Shown here in pieces: positions 17,689 through 25,842 of a stretch of DNA of 64,000 bases; position 1 is the stretch's first letter; the number at the start of each line of letters is the position of its first letter. Origin of the DNA: Bradyrhizobium macuxiense (lineage in GTDB: Bacteria > Pseudomonadota > Alphaproteobacteria > Rhizobiales > Xanthobacteraceae). The DNA lies in NCBI RefSeq assembly GCF_001542415.1, contig NZ_LNCU01000019.1:1-64000 (forward strand), in the 5' to 3' direction. The position numbers and the translations under genes are program-made. The notes under the pieces were generated by a model. It saw only the letters and a list, made by a program, of their open reading frames with translations. It ran no database searches and was not told the DNA's origin.

Positions 17689-18169
17689 AAAAATTCGTCA
17701 GGGAGTACATGGCCACTAGCGCGACGATCTCCATGACGTTCGCATCCGTGTAGCCGGCATCGCGGACGGCTTTCACATCGGCGTCACTGACTTTGCCGCG
17801 GGTCTCGATGACCTTGCGCGCAAACTGGACGACAGCGTCCCGCTTCGGGTCGCTGGCATGGCCCTTCCGAGCGAGAATGATTTCATCGGCCGACATCTTC
17901 GCATGCTTGGCCCCAAAGGTGTGAACCGCCAGGCAGTAGTTGCAGCCATTCACTTCGGAGACAGCGAGGCTGATGCTCTCGCGCGTCTTCAGGTCGAGCG
18001 CCTTGCTCAAAGAGCCGCGCAGGGTGGCCCATGAGTTGAACGCGATCGGGCTCAGCGCGAAGGTCGCCAACATATTTGGGGTGAACCCGATGTTCTTGGT
18101 GAACGCGTCGAGGGTCGGTTTCGAATCGGCCGGCACCTGTTCCGGGTTTGGCACCGCGGTTCTGGGCAT
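17627..18169 (-). CDS. AhpD-like carboxymuconolactone decarboxylase family protein, copy 2
   Basis: 180-aa paralog of the protein at 4250-4795, about 85% identical by eye, with the same ends (MPRTA start; EPAGSI end). The redox motif is SEVNGCNYCLAVHTF, keeping CxxC and His. A good AAGGAGACTACG precedes the ATG. The two copies differ most after the CxxC helix (KHAKMSADE here, DHMAKLPANE in copy 1). Upstream on the same strand lies the monooxygenase-fold gene at 18275. Confidence 0.88.
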   Translation of the reverse strand: MPRTAVPNPEQVPADSKPTLDAFTKNIGFTPNMLATFALSPIAFNSWATLRGSLSKALDLKTRESISLAVSEVNGCNYCLAVHTFGAKHAKMSADEIILARKGHASDPKRDAVVQFARKVIETRGKVSDADVKAVRDAGYTDANVMEIVALVAMYSLTNFFNNVFDPEKDYPTVEPAGSI

Positions 18170-18274
18170 CGTAGTCTCCTTAGGTTTTTGGTTTCAGGGA
18201 TCTCCTCCACGGCTCGTACCTGGACGACGCAGAGTCGAAATCGCAGCAGGCCGGCCCTTCCCGACGGAGTTGCG

Positions 18275-18961
18275 TCAGCCGTGGAGGGTCTCGCCGCCCT
18301 TGGCATCTGCGTAGTATTGAGGCGCCTCGCGACGGTCGTATTTCCCGTAGTCGCGCACGATCCGCACTTTCCGGACCCTCGCATTGTCATTCAGCGCGGA
18401 AGCATCCTCGTAGGCCTGCGCTGCAGCGGCGTCCCTCCAGCTTATGAGCAGAATCAGGTCGCCAGGCGTGAGCACGGCATCGAAGATGTCCCAGGACGTA
18501 CAGTCGGCGGCCCAAGGGTTCAGTCCGAGCCACTCGGCGCAGTCGTAGGGGTTGTTAGTCTGCTTCCACTCCACGGGGCGCGTCGCGTTGATCAGCGTGA
18601 CCGCCGCTCCCTCCCCGACTTCGGTCTCGTCGAGCCGCTGCTCCGTGAGGGCGTACCCCGCAGGCACCTGATTGTCGGCTGTGATCTGGCCGACGCGGAG
18701 GTGGTAGTCTGCGAGGATTTCGTCGCGGCCCTTCTGCTGGACCTCGTGATGGCGCATGCGGGTGCGCCAGCGGACGAGCGACTTCTCGTCCCGCCAGTTC
18801 GAAAGTGAAAGGATCCAGCCTTCGCGAGTGAGGCTCTTGTAGCGGATGTTGTCGACGAAGCCCTCGACCTGCTCCAGCTCGGGGCGCAGCATCTTGGCGC
18901 TGTCGAGGTAGTCATCCCAGTTCGCTTCATTGGGGAGGACTTCGAAAATCACTGAAAACAT
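18275..18961 (-). CDS. Two-domain antibiotic-biosynthesis-monooxygenase (ABM) fold protein
   Basis: 228-aa protein made of two ferredoxin-like ABM domains. The first is typical (MFSVIFEVLPNEANWDDYL, then GFVDNIRYKSLTREGWILSL, SLVRWRTRMRHHEVQQKG). The second is more divergent (PGDLILLISWRDAAAAQAYE). Such proteins oxidise aromatic or quinone compounds without cofactor or act as heme-degrading or signalling proteins. It lies about 100 bp upstream of AhpD copy 2 on the same strand, and an operon is possible. Confidence 0.8.
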   Translation of the reverse strand: MFSVIFEVLPNEANWDDYLDSAKMLRPELEQVEGFVDNIRYKSLTREGWILSLSNWRDEKSLVRWRTRMRHHEVQQKGRDEILADYHLRVGQITADNQVPAGYALTEQRLDETEVGEGAAVTLINATRPVEWKQTNNPYDCAEWLGLNPWAADCTSWDIFDAVLTPGDLILLISWRDAAAAQAYEDASALNDNARVRKVRIVRDYGKYDRREAPQYYADAKGGETLHG

Positions 18962-18978
18962 GATCGTATCCCGCTTCT

Positions 18979-19128
18979 AGAGTTCTGCGACGAAGTCGAT
19001 CTCGATCTCGGAGTACTCCCGCCATGCGCATCGCCTTCGCCGCAGAAGACCTTCGAGCCGTCGACATCGATCGTCTTGGACAGCATCCGCGTGGCTCCCG
19101 TTTCGTTCACTGTTACGTATCCTTGCAT
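18979..19128 (-). pseudogene. Remnant of an alpha/beta hydrolase N-terminus
   Basis: From an ATG at 19128 the frame reads ATRMLSKTIDVDGSKVF, which resembles the beginning of alpha/beta hydrolases of the chloroperoxidase type, then loses the family pattern at once. I see no remaining nucleophile elbow. Likely a truncated relic; low certainty. Confidence 0.3.
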
Positions 19129-19213
19129 TCAGCGCGACAGTGATCGCCGCAGGCCGCACGGATAATCCTGCGTTTGCGAAATTACCCTCTCGCGAAGCGA
19201 GAGGGATCGTCTC

Positions 19214-19960
19214 TCAAGCGCCGTAGCGTTCGGTCTTGATCGCCCCGGCTTCCAGTCCCAAAGCGAGCGCAGCGTCCGCCGCGATGTCGACGAAGGCGTT
19301 CGACCCGCACACGAAGGCGCAGCCGGGCGGCACAGGCAGCCGCCCCGCGACGTCAGCGACCATCCTGTCGTCGATCCGCCCGCTGAAGTCGGTGCGGCGC
19401 ATCGCCGGCTCGCGTGTCAGAGCCAAAGCGAGCACCAGATCGGAAAGCGACCTCTCGAGCTCGAGGAGCTCGTCCCTGAACAGCACGTCACCCCAGGTCC
19501 TGGAGGAGAGCAACAGCGCGACCGGCACTGGCTCTCCGCTGGCCTTCCGATACCGGATCATCGCCATGAGCGGCACGACGCCGGAGCCGGCGCCGATCAG
19601 GAGCACTGGTTTGTTGGAAGGCCCCGGCCAGAGAAAGTGTCCGCCAAGCGGCCCGCGAAGCTCGATTGTGTCGCCTGCTTGGGCGACGTCGTGGAAGAAC
19701 GAGGAGACCTCACCGTCCGGGAGGCGCTCGATCGCCAGCTCGATCACCTTGGAATCGCTCGGGGTCGAGGCGATCGAGTAGCTGCGCATGGCAGTGTAGC
19801 CGTTGGGCGCAGTCAGCCGCACGTCAACGTGCTGTCCGGCCGTATAGTCGAACGGTTCGGAGAGGCGGAGAAAGAAGCTCTTGATAGCCGGCGTTCTCGT
19901 CGCGACCGCGACAATCGCACAGCTCTGCCATCGCGCGGTCGCGGCGATCGCTTCAGTCAT
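19214..19960 (-). CDS. Ferredoxin-NADP reductase-like FAD/NAD(P) oxidoreductase
   Basis: 248-aa flavoprotein of the FNR superfamily without a ferredoxin domain. The FAD motif RSYSIAS and the phosphate loop GEVSSFFHD are seen, then the pyridine-nucleotide motif VLLIGAGSGVVPLMAMIRY and the family tail CGSNAFVDIAADAAL. The ATG at 19960 overlaps the end of the molybdopterin gene by 8 bases; a start at 19978 would overlap by 26. Its probable role is to pass electrons between NAD(P)H and the adjacent molybdoenzyme. Confidence 0.87.
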   Translation of the reverse strand: MTEAIAATARWQSCAIVAVATRTPAIKSFFLRLSEPFDYTAGQHVDVRLTAPNGYTAMRSYSIASTPSDSKVIELAIERLPDGEVSSFFHDVAQAGDTIELRGPLGGHFLWPGPSNKPVLLIGAGSGVVPLMAMIRYRKASGEPVPVALLLSSRTWGDVLFRDELLELERSLSDLVLALALTREPAMRRTDFSGRIDDRMVADVAGRLPVPPGCAFVCGSNAFVDIAADAALALGLEAGAIKTERYGA

Positions 19961-20558
19961 TCGTGTAGCGCTGCTCATTCCACGGATCGCCGTACATGTG
20001 GTACCCGCGCAGCTCCCAGAAGCCGGCCTCGTCGCGCTCGGTGAATTGAAGCCCGTTCACCCACTTCGCCGACTTCCAGAAGTAGAGATGCGGCACGAGC
20101 AGGCGCGCCGGCCCCCCATGGTCGCGCGGCAGCGGCTGGCCTTCGTACTTGAGCGCGACCATCGCCTTCCCCATTGCGAGGTCGGCGAGCGGCACGTTTG
20201 TGGAGTATCCGTCGTAGCAATGTGCGAGTGCAAACGGAGTGGGTGCGCCAAGGCAAGCGTCGGCGAGGATGTCGTCAACGGCCACGCCCTCCCAGGCAGT
20301 GTTGAGCTTCGACCACGAGGTCACGCAGTGGATGTCTCGCGTCATCTTGGTTCGTGGGAGCGCGTTGAACTCCGACCAGCTCCACGCTTTGACCGGACGA
20401 GGTCCGACCTTAAGCGTGAAAGTCCAGTCCGCGGGCTCGATTCGCGGCGTGGGGCCGGCCGTAAGCACCGGGAAATTGTCGACGAGGTGCTGTCCCGGGG
20501 GAATCCGGTCCGATGGTTCTGATCCATATTGGCGGCCTGTGAAACCGCGAGTAACCAT
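19953..20558 (-). CDS. Molybdopterin-dependent oxidoreductase, sulfite-oxidase/MsrP fold
   Basis: 201-aa protein with the molybdopterin-binding fold of sulfite oxidases. The molybdenum-ligand cysteine lies in RDIHCVTSWSKLNTAWEG, followed by HCYDGYSTNVPLADL and the dihydropterin-contact stretch DHGGPARLLVPHLYFWKSAKW. It lacks the dimerisation domain and any signal peptide, so it is probably a cytoplasmic relative of MsrP/YuiH. GGAGGAAATCCGCT gives a strong start at 20558. Overlap with the ferredoxin-reductase gene shows a two-protein unit, a pairing I recall from other bacteria. Substrate unknown. Confidence 0.88.
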   Translation of the reverse strand: MVTRGFTGRQYGSEPSDRIPPGQHLVDNFPVLTAGPTPRIEPADWTFTLKVGPRPVKAWSWSEFNALPRTKMTRDIHCVTSWSKLNTAWEGVAVDDILADACLGAPTPFALAHCYDGYSTNVPLADLAMGKAMVALKYEGQPLPRDHGGPARLLVPHLYFWKSAKWVNGLQFTERDEAGFWELRGYHMYGDPWNEQRYTND

Positions 20559-20975
20559 AGCGGATTTCCTCCGTCGGCGGGTGAAAGGAGCTTAGTCCCG
20601 CACAACACGCTAAGCTGCTGTGCGCAGGATGAGCCAGGTACTGGCGAAGCATGGAATCCCGCGCGGCGAATGGGAAATGCCGTCACGCCATGAAGTCGAT
20701 AGCCGCGCGTTATGATGCCTGTAGGCACGTGAACACCGCTTCGCGGTCGTCGATGGGAAGCGCTCCCACCGCAGCGTGCCAAGCGTCTTTCTGCCATTCC
20801 GATAACGATCGGCCATCGACTTCATGTCGAGAGGTGACTTTCTTTTAAGCCGTCCTAGACCCAATGTTCGAGCCGTTGTCGCTCGCCTAGGCGGGCGCGT
20901 GGAATCAATCATCTGGCGCGGCCGGCACCCGGGCCCGAGCGGGCGCACGGTCGCGAACGCCGCGTCCCGTCGCCC
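20559..20975. other. Intergenic with repeat copy C
   Basis: About 417 bp between the molybdoenzyme start and the cupin stop. Most of it is repeat copy C (20648-20890). No gene supported. Confidence 0.55.
20648..20890 (+). repeat. MITE-like palindromic element, copy C
   Basis: About 240 bp, alignable by eye with copy D over the whole length. Arms at about 20672-20712 and 20802-20841 are inverted repeats built on ACGCCATGAAGTCGATAGCC. The flanks GCATGG, GCGCGGCGAATGG and, on the right, CAATGTTCGAGC are also shared with D. No transposase is inside. Confidence 0.65.
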
Positions 20976-21389
20976 CTAGGGGAACGTCAGGCCGAAAGCG
21001 GCCGGATCGGGCTGCTCGCCTTTCGGGGGGACCAAGAAGCGCTCCAGCCCACCCGGCACGAAGCTGAGCAGCAGGGTCGCTTGGTCGCCGACCACCTCAA
21101 TTGTATGCGGCACACCGCGGGGAAGAGCCGCGTAGGCGCCCGGCCCCACCTCGACGCGGGCATCGCCGACCCGCGCGATTAGCTGCCCCTGCACCACGTA
21201 GAGCAGTTCGTCCTCGCGCGAGTGGGTGTGCAGCGGCGGCTCCTCCCCGGCCCGCACCGTCCACAGGACAGCGCTGTATTCGCCTCCGGTCTGGCTGCTC
21301 TCCACTTTCATCTCGACGCTCGAGCCCCCGCTCGAGGTCACCGTCTCGCCGCCGTGGGGCGGCGTGAGAACCGGCTGCTTCACTGACAT
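20976..21389 (-). CDS. Cytoplasmic cupin domain protein
   Basis: 137-aa single-domain cupin. Metal motif 1 is visible (PPLHTHSREDELLYVVQGQL, with HxH and E), and motif 2 as LPRGVPHTIEV. The C-terminal extension (FVPGGLERFLVPP) resembles quercetin-dioxygenase-like or DUF861-type small cupins. AGGAGGCTACAG precedes the ATG. The gene is bracketed by two direct copies of the palindromic repeat (C and D), which is unusual. Reaction unknown. Confidence 0.85.
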   Translation of the reverse strand: MSVKQPVLTPPHGGETVTSSGGSSVEMKVESSQTGGEYSAVLWTVRAGEEPPLHTHSREDELLYVVQGQLIARVGDARVEVGPGAYAALPRGVPHTIEVVGDQATLLLSFVPGGLERFLVPPKGEQPDPAAFGLTFP

Positions 21390-21794
21390 CTGTAGCCTCC
21401 TGACTGTGGACCCTTGTTCGGGTGTCGGAGTGGCGGCGCAACGTTGCCGCTCACGCTCGTCAGCATGGGATTGCGCGCGGCGAATGGAAAATCACCTCTC
21501 GCCATGAAATCGATAGCCACGCGTTATAATGGCCGTAGGCACGTGAACATCTCTTCGCGGTCGCCGAGAGTTCCGCTCGGGCGAGTGCTCGCAGAGAGAA
21601 GCGCCGCACTCCCTCGGGAGCGCTGCCAAGCGTCTCTCAGCTCTTCCCGATAACGGCCGGCTATCGACTCCATGGCGAGAGGTGATTTTTCTTTGGACCG
21701 TCATCGACTCAATCTTCGAGCTGTAGTCGCCCGTCTTCGTGTGCGGGGCCGAAGTCGGCGTTCCGTTGAACGATCGCAAGCCAGGAGGTCCGAC
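21390..21794. other. Divergent intergenic region with repeat copy D
   Basis: About 405 bp between the cupin and histidine-kinase starts, mostly repeat copy D (21462-21740). Small open frames inside follow the repeat and are not genes. Confidence 0.55.
21462..21740 (+). repeat. MITE-like palindromic element, copy D (best preserved)
   Basis: About 280 bp. The left arm 21487-21527 (AAAATCACCTCTCGCCATG, then AAATCGATAGCC and GCGTTAT) and the right arm 21650-21690 are near-perfect inverted repeats of about 40 bp. The centre carries shorter hairpins. It ends about 55 bp before the histidine-kinase start, so it may shape transcription of that gene. Confidence 0.7.
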
Positions 21795-22862
21795 ATGCAG
21801 ATCAAAGAGACACCCCACGTTTCCTTCCCCGGCGTGGTCAAGAGCCCTCCGTTGGAGGATGTCATTGTGCTCGCGGACAGCGCGGGCGTCGCGCTTGGAG
21901 TACAGCGCGCATTCGGCGCGAGGGTGCGGAGCGTCCGCGATGACGGCAGCGGCCTCGTCGCGTCCAGGTGCGTGGAGATTCCGCTCGTCGGGCGCGGCGG
22001 CGAGATCTCCGGGATCCTGTGCCGGACCACCCCGCGGTCCGACACGCGCGGCGTGTTCTCCTCCCGCGGGCCGGAGGGGGCCGGGGCGATAGCGGACGCC
22101 GCGCCGTTCGTCGTCCACGATATCAACAACGTTCTCGCCGTGATCGGCGGCGGCCTGCGGCTGCTCGAGTGCCAGGACGATGCCGCCTGCCGAAAGGCCA
22201 TCGTCGGCAAAATGGAGGAAGCGGTCATGCGAGTTGCGTTGCTCAGCCGGCAGCTCCTCGACGCTGCGCGACCGCGCCCCAAGTCGATCGACGGACTTGT
22301 CGAAGGCCGTCGCCTCGCAGCGATGGCGGGCACGCTCGACATGGCGTTGCCTCCAGACATTACAGTCCACGCTGAGATCGCGCCTGATTTATGGGGCTTC
22401 AACGCTGATCCGGAAGAGCTGTACTTCGCTTTGCTGAATCTCTGCCGAAACGCGGCCGATGCCATGCCGGACGGCGGCGCGATCACCGTCGCGGCGCGGA
22501 ACGTCGAGTCTCCCGCTGGCGCGGCCCGGGAGTTCGTCGAGATCATCGTCGTCGACGACGGGGAGGGCATGCCCGAGGAGGTCCTCTCGCAGGCCTTCAC
22601 CCCGTACTTCACGACAAAGGCCCCAGGCAGCGGAACCGGTCTCGGGCTCCCCCAGGTCCAGCGCTTCGCCGAACGACGAGGTGGCGCGGTCTTTATAGAG
22701 AGCGAGCGGGGTGCCGGCACGCTAGTGCGCCTCTTCCTGCCGCGCGTGCACGCAGCTGGGCGACCCGGCAGTGTCGTCGGTACGGAGATCGCGTACACGC
22801 CGTCATCGGACGGCGGCGTATTCCACGTCGTCAATCCAGCGGCAGCTATGCCGACGTCTTAG
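21795..22862 (+). CDS. Histidine kinase (HATPase), no receiver domain
   Basis: 355-aa sensor kinase core. The phosphoacceptor helix is VVHDINNVLAVIGGGLRLLE (about 110-130). The ATP-binding domain has an N box (NLCRNAADAMPDGG), G1 (VVDDGEGMP) and F/G2 boxes (FTPYFTTKAPGSGTGLGL). The N-terminus of about 100 residues has no recognised sensor domain or membrane helix, so it is probably cytoplasmic. The start at 21795 follows a near-perfect AGGAGGT. No response regulator lies next to it, making it an orphan kinase. Confidence 0.87.
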   Translation: MQIKETPHVSFPGVVKSPPLEDVIVLADSAGVALGVQRAFGARVRSVRDDGSGLVASRCVEIPLVGRGGEISGILCRTTPRSDTRGVFSSRGPEGAGAIADAAPFVVHDINNVLAVIGGGLRLLECQDDAACRKAIVGKMEEAVMRVALLSRQLLDAARPRPKSIDGLVEGRRLAAMAGTLDMALPPDITVHAEIAPDLWGFNADPEELYFALLNLCRNAADAMPDGGAITVAARNVESPAGAAREFVEIIVVDDGEGMPEEVLSQAFTPYFTTKAPGSGTGLGLPQVQRFAERRGGAVFIESERGAGTLVRLFLPRVHAAGRPGSVVGTEIAYTPSSDGGVFHVVNPAAAMPTS

Positions 22863-22893
22863 CCGACGCGAACACCTGGAGACCGGTTCAGCG

Positions 22894-23190
22894 ATGGAGC
22901 TCATGATCCCGCCCAGCCGCCTCGACCGTCCGGTCAACCACGAGACGGACCACGAGCTCGGCCCCGCCGATGCCGAAATCACGCTCGTCGAGTACGGCAG
23001 CTACGCGTGCCCGCACTGCAAGGCTGCCAACGAGTGTATCGCGCAAGCACGCGACCAACTCGGCGACCGCGTCTGCTACGCTTCTCGGCACGGGCTTTCG
23101 GCCGTCGTTCGGACCGTCCTTTTCTGGGGAGCTTCACGTCAGGAGCTCATCGAAGAGGCGCCGCGGAGCGCCGGCATGCGAGTATCGTAG
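22894..23190 (+). CDS. Truncated DsbA/thioredoxin-like protein
   Basis: 98-aa open frame whose first half is the start of a DsbA-like thioredoxin domain: PVNHETDHELGPADAEITLV, then EYGSYACPHCKAANECIAQ with a CPHC active site. After GDRVCYASRHGLSAV the family pattern is lost, and the protein ends about 100 residues short of a normal DsbA domain. No simple frameshift restores it. It is probably a deletion relic, although still translated in principle; it sits 31 bp after the kinase gene. Confidence 0.6.
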   Translation: MELMIPPSRLDRPVNHETDHELGPADAEITLVEYGSYACPHCKAANECIAQARDQLGDRVCYASRHGLSAVVRTVLFWGASRQELIEEAPRSAGMRVS

Positions 23191-23220
23191 CCCGTCGTGT
23201 CGTGAAGAGGAGATCTTTCG

Positions 23221-23625
23221 ATGATTCTACCTACCGGTACGACAGTAGCAGTCGCTGACGGCGAGACGATCCGCATGTTCCACAATACAGGCGTGAAACC
23301 CGGGGTGCACCTGGTGGAGATCACCGCAGCTTCGCCTGCGCGCGCCCACGCAGGCTCGGGTGCACGGCATCACGTCGGCGCCGCCAACCCCGATGGCAGG
23401 CGGCTCGTCGAAGACGACTTCGCGGCAGCGGCGGCCGCATTCCTGAACAAGCTCAGCATGGACGGGACCATAGAACACCTGGTCGTTGTCTCCGACCCGA
23501 GGACCCTAGGGGAGATGCGCAAGCACTTCCACCACGACCTGAAAGGCAAGATCATAGGTGAGTTCGCGAAAGACTTCAGCCGGCGACCGCTCGAGGACAT
23601 CGCCTCACTGATTGCTAACGCCTGA
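23221..23625 (+). CDS. Host attachment family protein
   Basis: 134-aa protein of the 'protein required for attachment to host cells' family (PF10116-like). It opens with VAVADGETIRMFHNTG and shows the conserved middle DFAAAAAAFLNKLSMDG and the end VVVSDPRTLGEMRKHFHHDL, GKIIGEFAKDFSRRPLEDI. It lacks a signal peptide, so despite the name it is probably cytoplasmic. GAGGAGATCTTTCG lies before the ATG. The name comes from an early genetic screen; the biochemical role is not known. Confidence 0.85.
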   Translation: MILPTGTTVAVADGETIRMFHNTGVKPGVHLVEITAASPARAHAGSGARHHVGAANPDGRRLVEDDFAAAAAAFLNKLSMDGTIEHLVVVSDPRTLGEMRKHFHHDLKGKIIGEFAKDFSRRPLEDIASLIANA

Positions 23626-23942
23626 CCGCCTCTGGAAGCCCGGGCAAGCCCGTCCTGCCAAAGCCTGCACGCGGCTCTGCACTATCGTATCTGTTGAACG
23701 AGTTCGTAGTTTGGTTCTGAATGGTCGCACTTGGGGCGCGCCGTTCAGAGCAAAACAGTGAAACTCATATATCATTGAAATTTCGATGTAATTCATGCCC
23801 GCTACTAGCGAGCAGCTGAGCGCTGCTAGCGATGATTCAGTCGCAGCAGAAACTCTCGCTGAGGCCCCGGTTTGTCTGTTTTTGCATAGCCGCGCAGGTT
23901 CGTTACGCACATGATCGCACGGAGTTGGAGGCCGTAACCGAC
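23626..23942. other. Intergenic with a dispersed 70-bp repeat
   Basis: 317 bp upstream of the ABC transporter gene. It contains repeat copy 1 at 23731-23800 and little else that I can name. Confidence 0.55.
23731..23800 (+). repeat. 70-bp AT-rich dispersed repeat, copy 1
   Basis: Runs from TTGGGGCGCGCC through AACTCATATATCATTGAAAT to GTAATTCATGCCC. It matches copy 2 at 56884-56950 almost base for base in the last 45 bp. Locally AT-rich. It lies 140-210 bp before the ABC transporter start and may be a regulator site. Confidence 0.5.
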
Positions 23943-25811
23943 ATGTTGCTGAAGACGATTGCCGCCGTCGTTTCGAGCGCCACCGTGGCGCTCAAAAAGC
24001 CGCACGAGGGAAAACGACTCACTTCGATGGTTCTGGGGTTGCTCAGGCCGTATCGGGGCTGGCTGCTCATCGTTTTCGCCGCCATGCTGATTGAGATCGC
24101 AATGAGCCTGGCGGCGCCCTGGCCACTAAAGCTGGTTCTCGATGACGCTCTGGGACGGCACCAATTGCCGGACTGGCTGGCTTGGGCGCATGATTACGGG
24201 TTCGGACGACACACCGCTGGCGTCGCGCTGTTTGCCGGCGCCGCAACCCTGCTCATCGCCGTCGTCGGCGCGATCGCGACCTACATCGACAACTACTACA
24301 CCACCAGCGTCGGCCAATGGGTTGCCAACGATTTGCGCGTACAGATCTACACGCATCTGCATCGGCTGTCGCTGCGCTACTACGACAACGTCAAGACCGG
24401 AACCTTGATGTCTACGATCACCAGCGACGTCTCGACCATCCAGGATTTCGCATCCTCCGCTACACTCGATATCGTCGTCGATCTCATCACCATCCTGTTT
24501 ATGCTGGGATTGATGTTCTATCTGGATTGGGATTTCACGCTGATCGCTGTCGCGCTCGTGCCCTTTCTGCTGGTGTTTCTCTTTCACTTCAAGAAGGCTG
24601 TGAAAGAGGTGACACGAACCGTGCGCGCCCGGCAGAGCGAGATTGTTGCAGTCGTACAGCAGGGAATCGGATCGGTTCGTGCAGTAAAGGCATTTGGCCG
24701 GCAGGACCTTGAGATAGCGCACCTGGAAGCCGCAAGCCACGCCACAGTGGAAGCTGCGCTGAAGGCGCGCCAGATCAAATCCTTGATGTCACCGACGGTG
24801 AGCATTGTTGTTGCGATCTGCACCGGCATTGTCCTTTGGAGGGGGACGTCGCTGATCGTTGCGGGCGCCCTGACGGCCGGAGCGTTGACGGTCTACCTCG
24901 CGTACCTGACCAAATTCTTCAAACCGGTAAAAGACTTGGCGAGCATGACCAGCACGATCGCACAGACGACCGTTGCGCTGGAGCGTATTCAAACGATTTT
25001 GTCGGCCGACGATGTCATCAACGACCCTGTGGACGGCGTCGATCCTGGACGGATCAAGGGCGCCATCAGCTTCGATAAGGTGGCCTTCGGATATGACGAC
25101 GTCCCGATACTACGAGAAGTGAGCTTCGAGATAGAGCCCGGTCAGGTCGTCGGCCTTGTCGGCCCCACCGGCTCCGGCAAATCAACTGTACTTAGTCTCT
25201 TGCCGCGGTTCTACGAGGCGAGCAGCGGGCGGGTGCTGATTGATGGCCTGGACGTTTCTTCATACAGGCTCGCGACCCTGCGCGCGCAGGTGGGATTCGT
25301 GCTACAGGAAACAGTGCTGTTTCGCGGAACGATCCGCGAGAACATCGCCTACGGTTGCCAAGGCGCCACCGAGGAACAGATCGTCGCTGCGGCGAAAGTT
25401 GCCAACGCTCATGATTTCATCAGCGCCATGCCGCATGGCTACGATTCGCTGGTCGGCGAACGGGGCGACACATTGTCGGGCGGCCAACGGCAACGTATAG
25501 GCATCGCCCGCGCCGTTGTGCGCAACAGCCCGATCATGATTCTCGATGAGCCGACGGCCGCGCTCGACACAGAATCGGAACACCTCGTCATCGATGCATT
25601 GCGTCAGCTGATGAAGGGCCGCACGGTTATCATGATAGCTCATCGCCTCAGCACGATCGCCAACGCCGACAAGATCGTCGTGCTGAAGGATGGTGTTGTG
25701 GTTGAACAGGGCTCGAACGACGAATTGCTCGCCATGGGCGGGGTTTACGCCGAACTTCACCGCATTCAATACGACACTGCGAACCAGCCTTCCGCGAAAG
25801 CCCTCTCGTGA
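23943..25811 (+). CDS. ABC exporter, fused permease and ATPase (MsbA/MdlB type)
   Basis: 622-aa half-transporter: six N-terminal membrane helices, then one ATPase domain. Walker A is GLVGPTGSGKST (about 403-414), the signature LSGGQRQR about 511, Walker B IMILDEPTA about 530, and the H-loop MIAHRLSTI. It would act as a homodimer exporting a lipid, glycan or drug. The ATG at 23943 has GGAGG upstream; a longer frame from 23832 is unlikely. The phospholipase-D-like gene follows after 31 bp on the same strand, suggesting a joint envelope-lipid role. Confidence 0.9.
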   Translation: MLLKTIAAVVSSATVALKKPHEGKRLTSMVLGLLRPYRGWLLIVFAAMLIEIAMSLAAPWPLKLVLDDALGRHQLPDWLAWAHDYGFGRHTAGVALFAGAATLLIAVVGAIATYIDNYYTTSVGQWVANDLRVQIYTHLHRLSLRYYDNVKTGTLMSTITSDVSTIQDFASSATLDIVVDLITILFMLGLMFYLDWDFTLIAVALVPFLLVFLFHFKKAVKEVTRTVRARQSEIVAVVQQGIGSVRAVKAFGRQDLEIAHLEAASHATVEAALKARQIKSLMSPTVSIVVAICTGIVLWRGTSLIVAGALTAGALTVYLAYLTKFFKPVKDLASMTSTIAQTTVALERIQTILSADDVINDPVDGVDPGRIKGAISFDKVAFGYDDVPILREVSFEIEPGQVVGLVGPTGSGKSTVLSLLPRFYEASSGRVLIDGLDVSSYRLATLRAQVGFVLQETVLFRGTIRENIAYGCQGATEEQIVAAAKVANAHDFISAMPHGYDSLVGERGDTLSGGQRQRIGIARAVVRNSPIMILDEPTAALDTESEHLVIDALRQLMKGRTVIMIAHRLSTIANADKIVVLKDGVVVEQGSNDELLAMGGVYAELHRIQYDTANQPSAKALS

Positions 25812-25842
25812 TTGCAGCGTTTCGGCCCGGAGATTCATAAAC

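Noticed and set aside
21414..21653. Small open frame within repeat copy D
   Set aside because: Follows the palindromic repeat and recurs with other copies; no ribosome site.
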